Assembly (NCBI RefSeq): GCF_003387615.1
Contig: NZ_QUNS01000003.1
Span: forward strand, 250,591 to 314,590
Length of the DNA stretch: 64,000 nt
Origin: Tenacibaculum gallaicum
GTDB lineage: Bacteria; Bacteroidota; Bacteroidia; Flavobacteriales; Flavobacteriaceae
Reading direction: 5' to 3'
Made by a program: the position numbers and the translations under genes. Positions 49,235 through 57,537 of the stretch are shown in pieces. The notes under the pieces are model-generated. The model made no database searches. It had not been told where the DNA came from and saw only the letters and a program-made list of their open reading frames with translations. How positions within the stretch are numbered: the first letter of the stretch is position 1; every line of letters begins with the position of its first letter.

Positions 49235-49885
49235 ATGGATTTTAACAAAGATACAGCAAAAAAAACTGCCGAGCTTCTTTTGCAAATTAAGGCTATAAAA
49301 TTAAGTCCCCAAGAACCTTTCACATGGGCTTCTGGCTGGAAATCACCTATTTACTGTGATAATAGAATCACATTATCATACCCTCCCGTTAGAAACTTTT
49401 TAAAACAAGAAATTGCTAAACTAGTAGAAGAAAAACATGGTAAGCCTGATGTTATTGCAGGGGTTGCCACTGGTGCTATTGCTATTGGTATACTAGTTGC
49501 TCAAGAATTAGGAGTGCCTTTTGTATACGTTAGGCCTGAACCTAAAAAACATGGTAGACAAAACCAAATTGAAGGACATATAGAAAGTGGTCAAAACGTA
49601 GTAGTTATTGAGGATTTAATTAGCACTGGTAAAAGTAGTTTAAATGCTGTAAAAGCATTGAAAGAGGTACATGCCAATGTAAAAGGAATGATTGCTATTT
49701 TTTCTTATGGATTTAATATTGCTACAGAGAATTTTGACAATGATAAAGTAGAACTCACTACTTTAAGTAATTACGAAAATTTATTAGAACAAGCTTTAGA
49801 TAGTAAATATATTACTAGTGAAGAACTTCGAACTTTAGAAGATTGGAGAATTGCTCCTAGTGAATGGAATCAAAACGATAAATAA
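49235..49885 (+). CDS. pyrE: Orotate phosphoribosyltransferase
   Basis: A 216-residue PyrE. The PRPP-binding motif is VVVIEDLISTGKS at residues 122-134, and the flexible loop KKHGRQNQIEGHIESGQ (104-120) is intact. The N-terminal FTWASGWKSPIYCDNRITLSYP is typical. It makes orotidine-5'-phosphate in pyrimidine synthesis, in the cytoplasm. The -7 box ends 4 nt before the start codon. It is followed closely by the SRPBCC gene. Confidence 0.97.
   Translation: MDFNKDTAKKTAELLLQIKAIKLSPQEPFTWASGWKSPIYCDNRITLSYPPVRNFLKQEIAKLVEEKHGKPDVIAGVATGAIAIGILVAQELGVPFVYVRPEPKKHGRQNQIEGHIESGQNVVVIEDLISTGKSSLNAVKALKEVHANVKGMIAIFSYGFNIATENFDNDKVELTTLSNYENLLEQALDSKYITSEELRTLEDWRIAPSEWNQNDK
49246..49253 (-). promoter_or_regulatory. 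-7 box of the NUDIX gene
   Basis: On the minus strand TATCTTTG fits TAnnTTTG, 18 nt before the ATG at 49227. It lies inside the first codons of pyrE, so the two divergent promoters interlock. Confidence 0.45.
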
Positions 49886-49895
49886 CGACACAATA

Positions 49896-50285
49896 ATGAA
49901 TATAGAAGGAAATACAGTTACTGTAAAAAAATCATCTAAAGATTTATTTGAATTTCTAACCAAATTAGAAAACTTTGAACAACTAATGCCTGAAAATACT
50001 CAAAAATTTGAGGTTGATGGTGATAGTTTTATTTTTGGCTTAAAAGGTATGCCAGAAATTCGTTTAGTAATGAAAGAAAAAACGGAATACTCAAATGTTA
50101 CTTTAGGTGCCGCAAGTAGTAAATTACCTTTTACTTTAGCTGCTAACATTATTGAGATTGGCGATAATGAGAGTCAAGCTACTTTAAAATTCAACGGTGA
50201 ATTTAATGCAATGATGGCTATGATGGTTAAAGCACCATTAACAAAGTTTATTGGTACGCTAACTGAAAATTTAGAAAAGCTATAA
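49896..50285 (+). CDS. SRPBCC-family (START-like) protein
   Basis: A 129-residue protein. The start is placed at ATG 49896 (MNIEGNTVTVKKSSKDLFEF), since a more upstream frame would overlap the end of pyrE. It shows the SRPBCC helix-grip pattern: LFEFLTKLENFEQLMPENTQ, then strands FIFGLKGMPEIRLVMKEK and SQATLKFNGEFNAMMAMM, and a C-terminal helix. The family binds hydrophobic ligands; no ligand is known here. It is 10 bp from pyrE and probably cotranscribed. Its stop abuts that of birA as CTATAA. Confidence 0.8.
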   Translation: MNIEGNTVTVKKSSKDLFEFLTKLENFEQLMPENTQKFEVDGDSFIFGLKGMPEIRLVMKEKTEYSNVTLGAASSKLPFTLAANIIEIGDNESQATLKFNGEFNAMMAMMVKAPLTKFIGTLTENLEKL

Positions 50286-51017
50286 AGTGGCAAACGAAAC
50301 TTCTTTCAAGCCAAATTCTTGAATCGTTTCGTTTTCTAATTCTATTTGGAGGTTTCCACTTTTTGAAACTCCAATAATTTTACCCATAAATAAAGTGTTC
50401 TGACTATTCTTAAACATTGTTGGAACATTTTTTTTATACAACACTTTTAAGTAAGCTTCTTCTAGTAAATTATATTCTTTTCTTTCTAAGAGGTTAAAAT
50501 ACCCTTTTAGATTCTTTAAAATATTTTCTAATAACACATCCAAATCAAATTCTCTTCCTAAAATCTTTTTTACAGAAGACGCATTGGGTAAGTTATTAGG
50601 AAACGAATTTTGATTTACATTAATCCCAATTCCTATTACAGAAGACACTATATTACTTCCTTTCAGGGTATTTTCAATTAATATACCTCCTAATTTTTTA
50701 TTCCCTGACAGAATGTCGTTTGGCCATTTTACCGACAAATTTGGCAATTCCAACGCTTCTAAAGCTTCAAAAACACTTAACGAAACACAAAAATTCAAAT
50801 ATTTGTGATGCTCTACCTTTAAACCTATAAAGCTAGAAAACACACTAAAAGTAAGGTTTTTTCCCTCTTCAACAACCCAATCAGAATTCATTTGCCCCCT
50901 ACCCTTGGTTTGCGTTTTTGTAACCACCACTGTAAAATCATCAACTACAACTTTTGACACCATATTCTTTAAAAAGGTGTTGGTAGAGTCGATGGCATTA
51001 AGTTTGATTATTTTCAT
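50280..51017 (-). CDS. birA: Biotin-[acetyl-CoA carboxylase] ligase BirA
   Basis: A 245-residue BirA without the N-terminal DNA-binding domain of E. coli BirA. Biotin-binding GRGQMNSDW is at residues 39-47 and the catalytic lysine segment SVKWPNDILSGNKKLGGILIEN at about 99-120, followed by IGIGINVNQ. The C-terminal SH3-like domain is short. It transfers biotin to the carboxyl carrier protein. As the helix-turn-helix is absent, it does not self-regulate transcription the way E. coli BirA does. Confidence 0.95.
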   Translation of the reverse strand: MKIIKLNAIDSTNTFLKNMVSKVVVDDFTVVVTKTQTKGRGQMNSDWVVEEGKNLTFSVFSSFIGLKVEHHKYLNFCVSLSVFEALEALELPNLSVKWPNDILSGNKKLGGILIENTLKGSNIVSSVIGIGINVNQNSFPNNLPNASSVKKILGREFDLDVLLENILKNLKGYFNLLERKEYNLLEEAYLKVLYKKNVPTMFKNSQNTLFMGKIIGVSKSGNLQIELENETIQEFGLKEVSFATL

Positions 51018-51075
51018 ATAGATTTTGTGCGTAAAACAAGTATCAATATTACATAAATTACTCGCAAAAAAATAA

Positions 51076-51083
51076 TAACTTTG
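51076..51083 (+). promoter_or_regulatory. -7 box of rsfS
   Basis: TAACTTTG, an exact TAnnTTTG match, 20 nt before the rsfS ATG. It probably drives the rsfS-ftsH-LUD-cdsA run. Confidence 0.45.
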
Positions 51084-51103
51084 CTAAAACTTAATTTTTT
51101 TTA

Positions 51104-51472
51104 ATGACAATAAAACAAACAAACACAGACGATCTTTTAGCTGTGATTATTAAAGGGATTGATGATGTAAAAGGAGAGGATATCCAATTACTAGATTTAA
51201 GAGAGATAGAAAACACTGTTTGTGATTATTTTGTAGTTTGTTCTGCTAACTCGAACACACAAGTTAATGCCATTTCGGGCTCTGTACAAAAAATAGTAAG
51301 TAAAGAACTAAAAGATAAACCTTGGCATATTGAAGGACAAGGAAACTCTGAATGGGTTCTTATGGATTACGTAAACGTTGTTGTACACATCTTTCAAAAA
51401 CAAGTTCGTGAATTTTACGATATCGAAAGCCTTTGGGGAGATGCAAAAATTACAGAAATCAACCCAGCATAA
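51104..51472 (+). CDS. rsfS: Ribosome silencing factor RsfS
   Basis: A 122-residue RsfS/Iojap protein. The characteristic segments are LLDLREIENTVCDYFVVCSA, PWHIEGQGNSEWVLMDYVNV and VVHIFQKQVREFYDIESLWG. It binds uL14 on the large ribosomal subunit and blocks subunit joining in starvation. It lies 25 bp before ftsH in the same operon. Confidence 0.97.
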   Translation: MTIKQTNTDDLLAVIIKGIDDVKGEDIQLLDLREIENTVCDYFVVCSANSNTQVNAISGSVQKIVSKELKDKPWHIEGQGNSEWVLMDYVNVVVHIFQKQVREFYDIESLWGDAKITEINPA

Positions 51473-51497
51473 TTGCTAACATTTTATACACCTTTTT

Positions 51498-53423
51498 ATG
51501 AGTGATAATAAAAAAAATGCGCCAAAATTTAGTTTTAACTCATTTTGGCTATACATACCAATAATAGTTATTTTACTAGGATTAAGCTTTTTTAATTCTG
51601 GTAACTTAGGTTCTCGTAATATTACAAAAAACGAGTTTACTAAAATTCTTCAAGCAAACGACATTAAAGAAATCGTTGTAGAAAACAACAATGTTGCTCA
51701 AATATTTTTAAAGCCTGAAGCAGAAAAAAAAGAAGAGCATAAGAAACTAGCAGATTCTCCTTTTTACAGAAAAGGATCTCCTCTTTACACATACAACTTT
51801 GGTGATTTACAAAATTTTGAAAATGAAATCAACAAGGAAAAGGAAGAAAAGGGTCTTGATTTCGATAAAGTAAATGTGGAAAGAACTAGCATGATGGATA
51901 CCATCATTAGCTTCCTTCCTTTTATTTTACTTATTGTTATTTGGCTTTTCTTTATGAGAAGAATGTCTGGAGCTGCTGGAGGTGGCGGTGCTGGAGGGCA
52001 AATCTTTAACATCGGTAAATCTAAAGCTAAGCTTTTTGACGAAAATACTAAAGTTAAAACTACCTTTAAAAATGTAGCTGGTTTAGAAGGTGCTAAAGAA
52101 GAAGTTCAAGAAATTGTAGACTTCTTAAAGAGCCCTGAAAAATACACTAAATTAGGTGGTAAAATTCCTAAAGGAGCTCTATTAGTAGGACCTCCAGGAA
52201 CAGGTAAAACCTTATTAGCAAAAGCCGTTGCTGGTGAAGCTGGTGTACCTTTTTTCTCATTATCTGGTTCTGATTTTGTTGAAATGTTTGTAGGAGTTGG
52301 AGCTTCTCGTGTGCGTGACTTATTTAAACAAGCGCAACAAAAGTCACCTTCTATTATATTTATTGATGAAATTGATGCTATTGGACGTGCCAGAGGTAAA
52401 AATAGCATGACCGGTGGTAATGATGAACGTGAGAATACCTTAAACCAATTACTTACTGAAATGGATGGTTTTGGTACTGATACTAATGTAATTGTATTAG
52501 CTGCTACCAACCGTGCAGATGTATTAGATAAAGCATTAATGCGTGCTGGTCGTTTTGATCGTCAAATTTATGTTGACTTACCAGATTTACACGAGCGTAG
52601 AGAAATTTTTGAGGTTCATATTAAGCCTTTAAAATTAGCTGCGAATGCCGATTTAGAATTTTTAGCACAACAAACACCTGGATTCTCGGGTGCAGATATT
52701 GCCAACTTATGTAACGAAGCCGCTTTAATTGCTGCCAGAAAAGGTAAAGAATCTATTGAGCATCAAGACTTCTTAGATGCTGTTGATAGAATCGTAGGTG
52801 GTTTAGAAAAGAAAAACAAAGTTATTACTCCAAAAGAAAAGAAAGTAATTGCTTTTCATGAAGCTGGTCATGCAACCGTTAGTTGGATGTTAGAGCATGC
52901 TGCTCCATTAGTTAAAGTAACTATTGTTCCTCGTGGTCAATCATTAGGGGCCGCTTGGTATCTTCCTGAAGAGAGAAAAATTATTCAAACGGAACAAATG
53001 CTTGATGAGATGTGTGCTACTATGGGAGGTAGAGCTGCTGAAAAACTAATTTTCAATAAAATCTCAACTGGAGCGTTAAGTGATTTAGAAAAGGTTACTA
53101 AACAAGCTCGAGCTATGGTTACTGTTTATGGTTTAAATGACAAAGTAGGAAACGTTACTTACTATGATTCTTCAGGTAATGATTCTTTTGTAAAGCCATA
53201 CAGTGAAGCAACTGCACAAAAAATTGATGAAGAAATTTCTGAAATAATAGAAAATCAATATAAAAGAGCTGTTGATTTACTAGATCAAAACAGAGATAAA
53301 TTAACTGAATTAGCTGATTTATTACTTGAAAAAGAAGTTATATTTAAAGACGATTTAGTGAAAATATTTGGAGACAGACCTTTTGGAAAGGAAGAAAAAC
53401 CTCAAATTACAACAGAAGAATAG
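51498..53423 (+). CDS. ftsH: ATP-dependent zinc metalloprotease FtsH
   Basis: A 641-residue FtsH. Two N-terminal membrane segments (about residues 14-32 and 133-151) flank a periplasmic domain. The AAA domain has Walker A G231-P-P-G-T-G-K-T and Walker B SIIFIDEIDAIG, and the SRH region follows. The zinc motif HEAGH starts at His454, followed by the C-terminal protease domain (SLGAAWYLPEERKI ...). It degrades unfolded membrane and regulatory proteins such as LpxC. In an operon with rsfS and the LUD gene. Confidence 0.98.
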   Translation: MSDNKKNAPKFSFNSFWLYIPIIVILLGLSFFNSGNLGSRNITKNEFTKILQANDIKEIVVENNNVAQIFLKPEAEKKEEHKKLADSPFYRKGSPLYTYNFGDLQNFENEINKEKEEKGLDFDKVNVERTSMMDTIISFLPFILLIVIWLFFMRRMSGAAGGGGAGGQIFNIGKSKAKLFDENTKVKTTFKNVAGLEGAKEEVQEIVDFLKSPEKYTKLGGKIPKGALLVGPPGTGKTLLAKAVAGEAGVPFFSLSGSDFVEMFVGVGASRVRDLFKQAQQKSPSIIFIDEIDAIGRARGKNSMTGGNDERENTLNQLLTEMDGFGTDTNVIVLAATNRADVLDKALMRAGRFDRQIYVDLPDLHERREIFEVHIKPLKLAANADLEFLAQQTPGFSGADIANLCNEAALIAARKGKESIEHQDFLDAVDRIVGGLEKKNKVITPKEKKVIAFHEAGHATVSWMLEHAAPLVKVTIVPRGQSLGAAWYLPEERKIIQTEQMLDEMCATMGGRAAEKLIFNKISTGALSDLEKVTKQARAMVTVYGLNDKVGNVTYYDSSGNDSFVKPYSEATAQKIDEEISEIIENQYKRAVDLLDQNRDKLTELADLLLEKEVIFKDDLVKIFGDRPFGKEEKPQITTEE

Positions 53424-53434
53424 TTTTTATTTTA

Positions 53435-54025
53435 ATGAATTTTTTAAAAAAATTATTTAAAACATATCAAGAATCATCTAAAGAAAAAAAAGTCAACGAA
53501 CAAGAAGTTCATTTGTCTTTAGATGATTCTTTTGTTCATCATTTTATTAATAAAGGAGGAAAGTTTTTATACTGTACATCAATAAACGAAGTAAGTAATA
53601 ATTTAAAAAACATCTTACAAGAAAACAATTGGCGCAAAATTACTTGTACCGATTTTGATTTATTAAAGATTACTGAAAAAATTGATATTTCTGTACAAAA
53701 CCATTCCTCAGAATCTGTACCTTTTTTTACATCTTGTGAACATTTAATTGCCGATAAAGGAGAAATTTTATTCTCATCTAATCAATTAGGCAGTCATAAA
53801 ATAGCTTCTCTTTCTAAACATTTTATTGTTTATGCGACTACGAGTCAGCTAGTAAAAAACACAGGAGAAGGATTAACAGGTATTAAAACACATTTTAGCG
53901 GTAATATACCAACCAACATTAGTTCTGTTAAGAATTATACGTTTGAAGTTGAGGATGATAATTTCTTGAGTTATGGTAATAATAACACAAAAGATTTATA
54001 TTTGCTGCTCTTTGAAGACCTTTAA
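53435..54025 (+). CDS. LUD-domain protein (LutC/YkgG-like)
   Basis: A 196-residue protein with a LUD domain: FINKGGKFLYCTSINEVSNNLKNIL, then a central ACEHLIA-like part FTSCEHLIADKGEILFSSNQ, and a C-terminal segment VKNTGEGLTGIKTHFSGNIP. The N-terminal MNFLKKLFKTYQESSK is amphipathic. LutC-type proteins act in lactate use; here there is no lutA/lutB gene and the position between ftsH and cdsA is a conserved flavobacterial order, so the role is probably different and unknown. Confidence 0.8.
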   Translation: MNFLKKLFKTYQESSKEKKVNEQEVHLSLDDSFVHHFINKGGKFLYCTSINEVSNNLKNILQENNWRKITCTDFDLLKITEKIDISVQNHSSESVPFFTSCEHLIADKGEILFSSNQLGSHKIASLSKHFIVYATTSQLVKNTGEGLTGIKTHFSGNIPTNISSVKNYTFEVEDDNFLSYGNNNTKDLYLLLFEDL

Positions 54026-54028
54026 AAT

Positions 54029-54823
54029 ATGTCTAACCTTTTTGTAAGAAGTCTTTCTGCACTTGTTTATGCTTTTCTATTTATTTCTGCTATTCTTTTT
54101 TCAGCAGAAACATATATAGGACTGCTTGCTCTTTTTGCTACTGTTTGTAGCTGGGAGCTTTCTAAAATTATACAAATTAAAAGTATTATCCCTTATATTC
54201 TTTTAGCCTGTATTACGTATATATCCTTTCAAAGTACAATTTTTAAGTATAATGACTATTTATTCGGTTTTACTATAACCGGATCATTTATCTTACTCTA
54301 TTTACTTATAAGCTCTAAGTTAATTAAAACGGGTACTTTAACTCAAAAATTATTTTTACAAGTTATATACTTAATACTACCGTTTTATTTCTTAATGAAC
54401 CTTCCTTTTATTGAGAATACTTATCACCCAAATATAATTATATATATAATTTTTATTATTTGGACTAATGATAGCTTTGCCTTTTTAGTTGGTAAAAACT
54501 TTGGTAAACGAAAATTATTTGAAAAAGTATCTCCTAAAAAAACAATTGAAGGTTTTATTGGTGGTCTATTATTTTCAATAATTGCTGGTTTTATAATCGG
54601 TCAATACTCAGGAATTTTTTCAATTTTAGATTGGATAATCATTGCTATTATAGTGGCTATTTTTGGTTCTTTAGGAGATTTAGTAGAATCTAAGTTTAAA
54701 AGACAAGCAAATGTGAAAGATAGCGGTACAATTATGCCAGGTCACGGAGGCTTATTAGATAGACTAGATAGCTTGTTTTTCCTTGCTCCCTTCGTATATT
54801 TGTACATTCATTACATTATGTAA
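54029..54823 (+). CDS. cdsA: Phosphatidate cytidylyltransferase CdsA
   Basis: A 264-residue integral membrane enzyme with about eight membrane segments. The CDP-alcohol cytidylyltransferase signature is at the C-terminal end: SKFKRQANVKDSGTIMPGHG then GLLDRLDSLFF. It makes CDP-diacylglycerol from phosphatidic acid and CTP. It begins 3 bp after the LUD gene's stop. An acyl-CoA-binding protein gene follows 26 bp later. Confidence 0.95.
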   Translation: MSNLFVRSLSALVYAFLFISAILFSAETYIGLLALFATVCSWELSKIIQIKSIIPYILLACITYISFQSTIFKYNDYLFGFTITGSFILLYLLISSKLIKTGTLTQKLFLQVIYLILPFYFLMNLPFIENTYHPNIIIYIIFIIWTNDSFAFLVGKNFGKRKLFEKVSPKKTIEGFIGGLLFSIIAGFIIGQYSGIFSILDWIIIAIIVAIFGSLGDLVESKFKRQANVKDSGTIMPGHGGLLDRLDSLFFLAPFVYLYIHYIM

Positions 54824-54849
54824 ACTATCTACACATACAAACCTCACTT

Positions 54850-55107
54850 ATGGAAGATGATTTAGATTTGAAGTTTAAAGAAGCTTATCAAAAAGCATCT
54901 GAACTAGAGGAAAAGCTTCCTCCAGATCTTATGTTACGTTTATATGCTTACTATAAACAAGCGGTAAAAGGAGATAGATTTACTTTTAATGACAATAGCG
55001 ACTTACGAAATGCTTTTAAATTTAATGCTTGGATGCAACTTAGGGGCATGAACGAACGAGAAGCAAAAAAAGAATATATTAAATTAGTAAATTCAATTAT
55101 AAAATAA
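54850..55107 (+). CDS. Acyl-CoA-binding protein
   Basis: An 85-residue ACBP. It has the four-helix bundle motifs: DLKFKEAYQKASELEEKLPPD, LRLYAYYKQAVKGD and KFNAWMQLRGMNEREAKKEY. It binds long-chain acyl-CoA in the cytoplasm and may supply acyl groups to phospholipid synthesis, fitting its place after cdsA. ACBPs are otherwise uncommon in bacteria but usual in this family. Confidence 0.93.
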   Translation: MEDDLDLKFKEAYQKASELEEKLPPDLMLRLYAYYKQAVKGDRFTFNDNSDLRNAFKFNAWMQLRGMNEREAKKEYIKLVNSIIK

Positions 55108-55112
55108 ACCTC

Positions 55113-55745
55113 ATGAAAAAAATCGTTTATTCTTTAGTTATCTGTTTTACAGCTTTTCAAATCACATCTTGTAAATCAGAAGCAAAAAAAGAGACAAAAA
55201 CCACAAAGGAAGAAGTTAAAACAGAAAAAAAAGCTGCGTTTGTATTACAAGATGCTAACAATTCTATAAACTGGGTAGCTTACAAAACTACTGAAAGAAT
55301 ACCTGTTAATGGCCAGTTTAAAAAAGTAAACATTACTGCTGGTGGTGAAGCTGATACAGCTAAAGACGCTATCAACAATGCTGAATTTTCTATTCCTGTA
55401 AGTAGTATTTTCACGAAAGACACAAGCAGAGATTTTAAAATTAAAAAGTTTTTCTTTGGAGTAATGGATAAGACTGAATTACTTTCTGGTAAGTTAGTTT
55501 TAGAAAATGATTCTATTGGTTACGCTAACATTACTATGAATGGCGTTACTAAAAAATTACCTTTTAATTATACTTTAAACGGAAAAGAATTTAGCTTAAA
55601 TACAACTATGAAAATTACCGATTGGCAAGCTAACAAAGCATTAGAGTCTTTAAATACTGCATGTAAAGACTTACATAAAGGTGCTGATGGTGTTTCTAAA
55701 ACTTGGGATGAAGTAGCTTTAAACATTACATCTGTTTTTAAATAA
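55113..55745 (+). CDS. YceI-family lipoprotein
   Basis: A 210-residue lipoprotein. The lipobox is QITSC, followed by a lysine-rich linker (residues 21-45), so the residues after the cysteine are not acidic. The YceI lipocalin-like beta-barrel covers about 48-210 (NSINWVAYKTTERIPVNGQF; EFSIPVSSIFTKDTSRDFKI; YANITMNGVTKKLPFNYTLN). YceI proteins bind isoprenoid or other hydrophobic ligands in the periplasm. It lies 5 bp after the ACBP gene. An intrinsic terminator follows. Confidence 0.9.
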   Translation: MKKIVYSLVICFTAFQITSCKSEAKKETKTTKEEVKTEKKAAFVLQDANNSINWVAYKTTERIPVNGQFKKVNITAGGEADTAKDAINNAEFSIPVSSIFTKDTSRDFKIKKFFFGVMDKTELLSGKLVLENDSIGYANITMNGVTKKLPFNYTLNGKEFSLNTTMKITDWQANKALESLNTACKDLHKGADGVSKTWDEVALNITSVFK

Positions 55746-55766
55746 AACCGATTAAACATATATTTG

Positions 55767-55796
55767 AAAGCCTCAGAATAATTCTGAGGCTTTTTT
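55767..55796. terminator. Terminator between YceI and the peptide transporter
   Basis: AAAGCCTCAGAA-TAA-TTCTGAGGC, then a T run. Twelve pairs around a 3-nt loop, with TTTTTT on the plus side. On the minus side the tract is weaker (TTTC), so it mainly serves the YceI gene. Confidence 0.8.
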
Positions 55797-55800
55797 ATTT

Positions 55801-57339
55801 TTAGTGTACTTCAAACATCCATTTTTTTACTGGCTTATAAAAAGCTATAACTAATAAACCTATTATTACTGAGATTACTCCTAGGTTAGCATATACAGAA
55901 ACATATGAGTATAATTGATGAAAAACTTCTGATTGCTCCATTATAGTTTTTGAAGACAGACCTGTAAGTAGTTCTGTTACCTCACCAAAAAAACCTTTTG
56001 AAAACACTCCTAAGCTCCCATTAACAACAGTAGTTAAGTTAGCTATTTTGCCTGCAAAAAAATGACCATAAAAATTTGCCGAAAACCATACTCCCATAAT
56101 AAAGGCAATATATTTTACTGGTGACAACTCTGTCATTTTAGACAACCCTATGGGAGATAAAAACAACTCTCCTGTTGTTAGTATAAAATATCCTAAAATT
56201 AAATACATCATTGGAGTTTTGGCTAAATCATCAACTTGATAACCTGATAAACCAAAAGTTATAAAACCTACACCTAAAAACAATAAACCTAATCCAAATT
56301 TTATAACAGAGTTTGGATTCTTATGTATTCTATGCAAATAGCCCCAAAGTATTGAAAATGGTATTGCCATAAGAATTATAAAAGTTGAATTAATACTATT
56401 TGTTTGAGCAGCATTCATCCCTACTAAATTAACATTCCTATCAGCAAACAAGGTTAATGAGCTACCCGCTTGTTCAAAGATTGCTGCAAACAATGTATAT
56501 AAAACAGTAAAAAAAATGGCTACTGAAAGTTTTCTACGTTCTTTTGAAGTTACCGTTCGTAAAATCTTCACTAAAAATAGTATTAGAAATAACGAAACAA
56601 TCCAAACCAAATAATGTTCAAACTCATGATAATAAACTATCAAAGCAAATACTGGTACAGACAAAAGTGCTGCTATTGTTACTAAGTTTCCCTTTTTAAC
56701 TCCAAATTGTTTTTCTTCATATAACTTTTGATTTGGCACCAAACCTTTATCTTCAAAAACATTTCTTCTAAGTCCTCCTTTAAAAACCAGTAATCCTAAT
56801 AACATTCCTATTCCTGCCAAAACAAATCCATAATGCCAACCATATAACTCTGCTAACCATGCACATAATAATGGAGCCACAGCGCCACCAATATTTATTC
56901 CCATATAAAAAATAGTAAAACCTGCATCTCTCCTACTATCCCCTTCCGTATATAATTTCCCTACAAATGAAGATATATTAGGTTTAAAAAAACCATTACC
57001 AACAATAATTAGAGACAGTGATCCATAAAAAAACATAGGGTGTTCAAAAGTTAAAAAGAAGTGTCCTAGCGCCATTAATACACCTCCTAAAATAATAGCT
57101 TTTCTAAACCCTAAAATTTTATCAGCTAGCATTCCTCCAATCATTGGGGTGACATATACTAACGACATATATGCAGCATACACTCCAAAAGACATTTCAT
57201 CAGAAAACAATAAATGTTTTGTCATATACAACACCAACAAAGCTCTCATTCCGTAAAAAGAAAAACGCTCCCATAGTTCAGCAAAAAATAAATATAAAAG
57301 TCCCCTTGGATGCCCTAAAACATCAGTTTTTGAATTCAT
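55801..57339 (-). CDS. POT/PTR2-family proton-coupled oligopeptide transporter
   Basis: A 512-residue transporter of the POT family with about twelve to fourteen membrane segments. The E-x-x-E-R-F-x-x-Y-G motif is present as ELWERFSFYG near the start, and the family signature FYMGINIGGAVAPLL near residues 145-160. It imports di- and tripeptides with protons in the inner membrane. Single gene. Confidence 0.95.
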   Translation of the reverse strand: MNSKTDVLGHPRGLLYLFFAELWERFSFYGMRALLVLYMTKHLLFSDEMSFGVYAAYMSLVYVTPMIGGMLADKILGFRKAIILGGVLMALGHFFLTFEHPMFFYGSLSLIIVGNGFFKPNISSFVGKLYTEGDSRRDAGFTIFYMGINIGGAVAPLLCAWLAELYGWHYGFVLAGIGMLLGLLVFKGGLRRNVFEDKGLVPNQKLYEEKQFGVKKGNLVTIAALLSVPVFALIVYYHEFEHYLVWIVSLFLILFLVKILRTVTSKERRKLSVAIFFTVLYTLFAAIFEQAGSSLTLFADRNVNLVGMNAAQTNSINSTFIILMAIPFSILWGYLHRIHKNPNSVIKFGLGLLFLGVGFITFGLSGYQVDDLAKTPMMYLILGYFILTTGELFLSPIGLSKMTELSPVKYIAFIMGVWFSANFYGHFFAGKIANLTTVVNGSLGVFSKGFFGEVTELLTGLSSKTIMEQSEVFHQLYSYVSVYANLGVISVIIGLLVIAFYKPVKKWMFEVH

Positions 57340-57511
57340 ATCTTCAATAAATTTTAAGTTTATGCTAATATATTTTTACACATATAAAATCAGAAGGTAT
57401 GTAGTTAATTGTAGCAAAAAATAAGCTTTTGTAATTTTTTGTAACCTCATTTAATAGTAAAAATTAACATCTTATTAATACATTCAAACTCTATATTAAT
57501 AGTTTTACTAT

Positions 57512-57519
57512 TATATTTG
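57512..57519 (+). promoter_or_regulatory. -7 box of the TetR-ABC-HlyD-TolC operon
   Basis: TATATTTG, an exact TAnnTTTG match, 18 nt before the TetR gene's ATG. The predicted leader is about 14 nt. Confidence 0.5.
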
Positions 57520-57537
57520 CGCTATTAATTTTTAATT

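Noticed and set aside
49227..49323. Longer N terminus for the NUDIX protein, beginning inside pyrE
   Set aside because: The added residues do not resemble the family and would overlap pyrE by 89 bp. The -7 box at 49246-49253 supports the ATG at 49227.
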